NCBI RefSeq assembly: GCF_013376415.1
Contig: NZ_WYET01000001.1
Location: 248,001-312,000, forward strand
Direction: 5' to 3'
Length of the DNA stretch: 64,000 nt
Source: Flagellimonas chongwuensis
Lineage (GTDB): Bacteria; Bacteroidota; Bacteroidia; Flavobacteriales; Flavobacteriaceae
Shown: piece by piece, positions 63,121 through 64,000 of the stretch
Layout of the letters: every line of letters starts with the position of its first letter
Position numbering within the stretch: position 1 is the first letter of the stretch
Made by a program: the position numbers and the translations under genes
Notes under the pieces: model-generated
What the model saw: the letters and a program-made list of their open reading frames with translations, nothing else
The model's database searches: none
What the model was told of the DNA's origin: nothing

Positions 63121-64000
63121 ATGAAAAAATTCAGTATTTGGGCCGTTGCGGCCCTATCGGTTTGCCTGTTCGCGCTTTCCTGCGGCAAGGACGATAGCCC
63201 TGACACGCCCAAGACCGGCGATGAAAACCCGACGATAACCAGCTTTACGCCCCTTTCCGGCACCGTGGGCACTTTGGTCACCATCAACGGGACCAATTTT
63301 GATGCCACCAAATCCAAGAACACCGTAAAGTTCGGCAACGTGGCCGCCAGCGTTACCACTGCCAGTGCCACCAAGCTCGTGGCCGAGGTGCCCGAGGGCG
63401 CAGAGACCGCGAAGATATCCGTTACCGTGGGCGGGAAGACCGTTACCAGTAGCGACTCCTTCACCGTTACAGAGGATGTTCCCTTGACCATTGCCCTTAA
63501 CGAAGAGGCGGTGACGTTATATCCTTACCCCAAATATACCGCCATGCTGGAAGTGACCACCGACATAGGCGAGAACACCGTAGCATGGAGCAGCAGCGAC
63601 GAGACTATCGCCACCGTGGACACCGACGGCGTAGTGACTGCATTGAAAATAGGCGAGGCCATTATTACCGCAAACGCGGGCGGAGCGGAAGCCACCTGTA
63701 CCGTAAGCGTAGTGGACGGACCGGTGACCAAACTGGAACTGGACAAGGAGGGCATGGAGCTTTACACCGGCGATACCGGGGAGCTCTCCATTTTTGCCCT
63801 GGAGGCAGACGTAGAGGAGACAAGCACGCCCGTTTGGAGCTCGGACAACACCGATGTGGCCACTGTGGACCAAGAGGGCAACGTTACCGCCGTTGCTGAG
63901 GGCGAGGCTGTTATTACCGTTACCGTGGACAATGCAAGTGCAACTGCAACTGTGGTGGTGAAAACAGATGTGTTTCCCGAAGGGACAGATGTATATGTAG
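63121..64000 (+). CDS. Surface lipoprotein E, 3' end cut by window edge
   Basis: 293 codons are visible: signal peptide, Cys21 (CGKDDS), short DTP linker, IPT/TIG and two Big_2 domains, then the first residues of a new C-terminal half (VVVKTDVFPEGTDVYV). The 5' part is almost the same as D; changes such as N to K (TKSKNTV) and N to D (YTGDTGE) distinguish them. The window ends before the propeller-like half, so its full length is unknown. Confidence 0.85.
   Translation, partial: MKKFSIWAVAALSVCLFALSCGKDDSPDTPKTGDENPTITSFTPLSGTVGTLVTINGTNFDATKSKNTVKFGNVAASVTTASATKLVAEVPEGAETAKISVTVGGKTVTSSDSFTVTEDVPLTIALNEEAVTLYPYPKYTAMLEVTTDIGENTVAWSSSDETIATVDTDGVVTALKIGEAIITANAGGAEATCTVSVVDGPVTKLELDKEGMELYTGDTGELSIFALEADVEETSTPVWSSDNTDVATVDQEGNVTAVAEGEAVITVTVDNASATATVVVKTDVFPEGTDVYV

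Noticed and set aside
1..64000. tRNA, rRNA, phage and insertion-sequence genes
   Set aside because: I saw no cloverleaf-like or rRNA-like stretch, no transposase or integrase motif and no phage structural gene. A tRNA scan could still correct this.

Overview
The window looks like a chromosomal piece of a marine-type Flavobacteriaceae bacterium (Bacteroidota), perhaps close to Muricauda/Allomuricauda. The support is a Por/T9SS C-terminal sorting domain, lipoproteins with a CGKDD-type surface-export signal, TAnnTTTG-like promoter boxes, no visible Shine-Dalgarno sequences, DUF3078, DUF3050 and DUF1460 families, a four-helix-bundle (IVS) cassette, and the typical flavobacterial hemACDE-F-B cluster behind an AraC regulator. 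Genus level is a guess.

Layout. 1-5.3 kb: an edge-truncated TerB/DnaJ protein, a bacilliredoxin, a PlsC acyltransferase, an HD phosphohydrolase, a secreted Gfo/Idh/MocA oxidoreductase and a radical SAM protein. 5.4-17 kb, almost all on the minus strand: a small collagen-like lipoprotein, an exported unknown protein, enoyl-CoA hydratase, a sensor kinase, HemJ and two paralogous 1,040-residue BNR/VPS10-type exported proteins. 17-21 kb, plus strand: DUF1080 lipoprotein, second Gfo/Idh/MocA protein, DinB and P1 peptidase. 21-24.4 kb: an orphan gene between 17-bp direct repeats, then an SPFH-GYF protein and a double-zinc-ribbon membrane protein. 24.4-33 kb: lactonase, MATE, DUF3050, ferrochelatase, MscS, a lipoprotein, a DUF1460 amidase and ThuA. 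33-47 kb: AraC regulator divergent from a long hem operon (hemA, C, D, E, unknown, F, phzF, IVS cassette, hemB), followed by a proteasome-like Ntn-hydrolase gene with a tiny partner ORF, then a serine hydrolase, CNNM/CBS protein, MGMT and an exonuclease.

47-64 kb is the most unusual region. Five paralogous surface lipoproteins (three on minus, two on plus, the last cut by the window edge) surround DUF3078, hflX, an EEP-family nuclease and a T9SS subtilisin. Four share a near-identical 5' part (signal, IPT/TIG, two Big_2 domains), and all five have different propeller-like 3' parts. All five carry the same promoter architecture: two 9-bp direct repeats exactly 21 bp apart, always 29 bp upstream of a TTACTTTG-like box. 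This closely resembles a LytTR-type regulator site. The intergenic stretches hold palindromic REP-like elements, a 25-bp hairpin repeat and degenerate 7-nt arrays.

How genes work together: hemA/B/C/D/E/F/H/J give every step from glutamyl-tRNA to heme except HemL, which is not in this window. The DUF1080, Gfo/Idh/MocA and ThuA proteins together suggest an exported 3-keto-sugar route. No tRNA, rRNA, transposase, phage gene or CRISPR array was seen.
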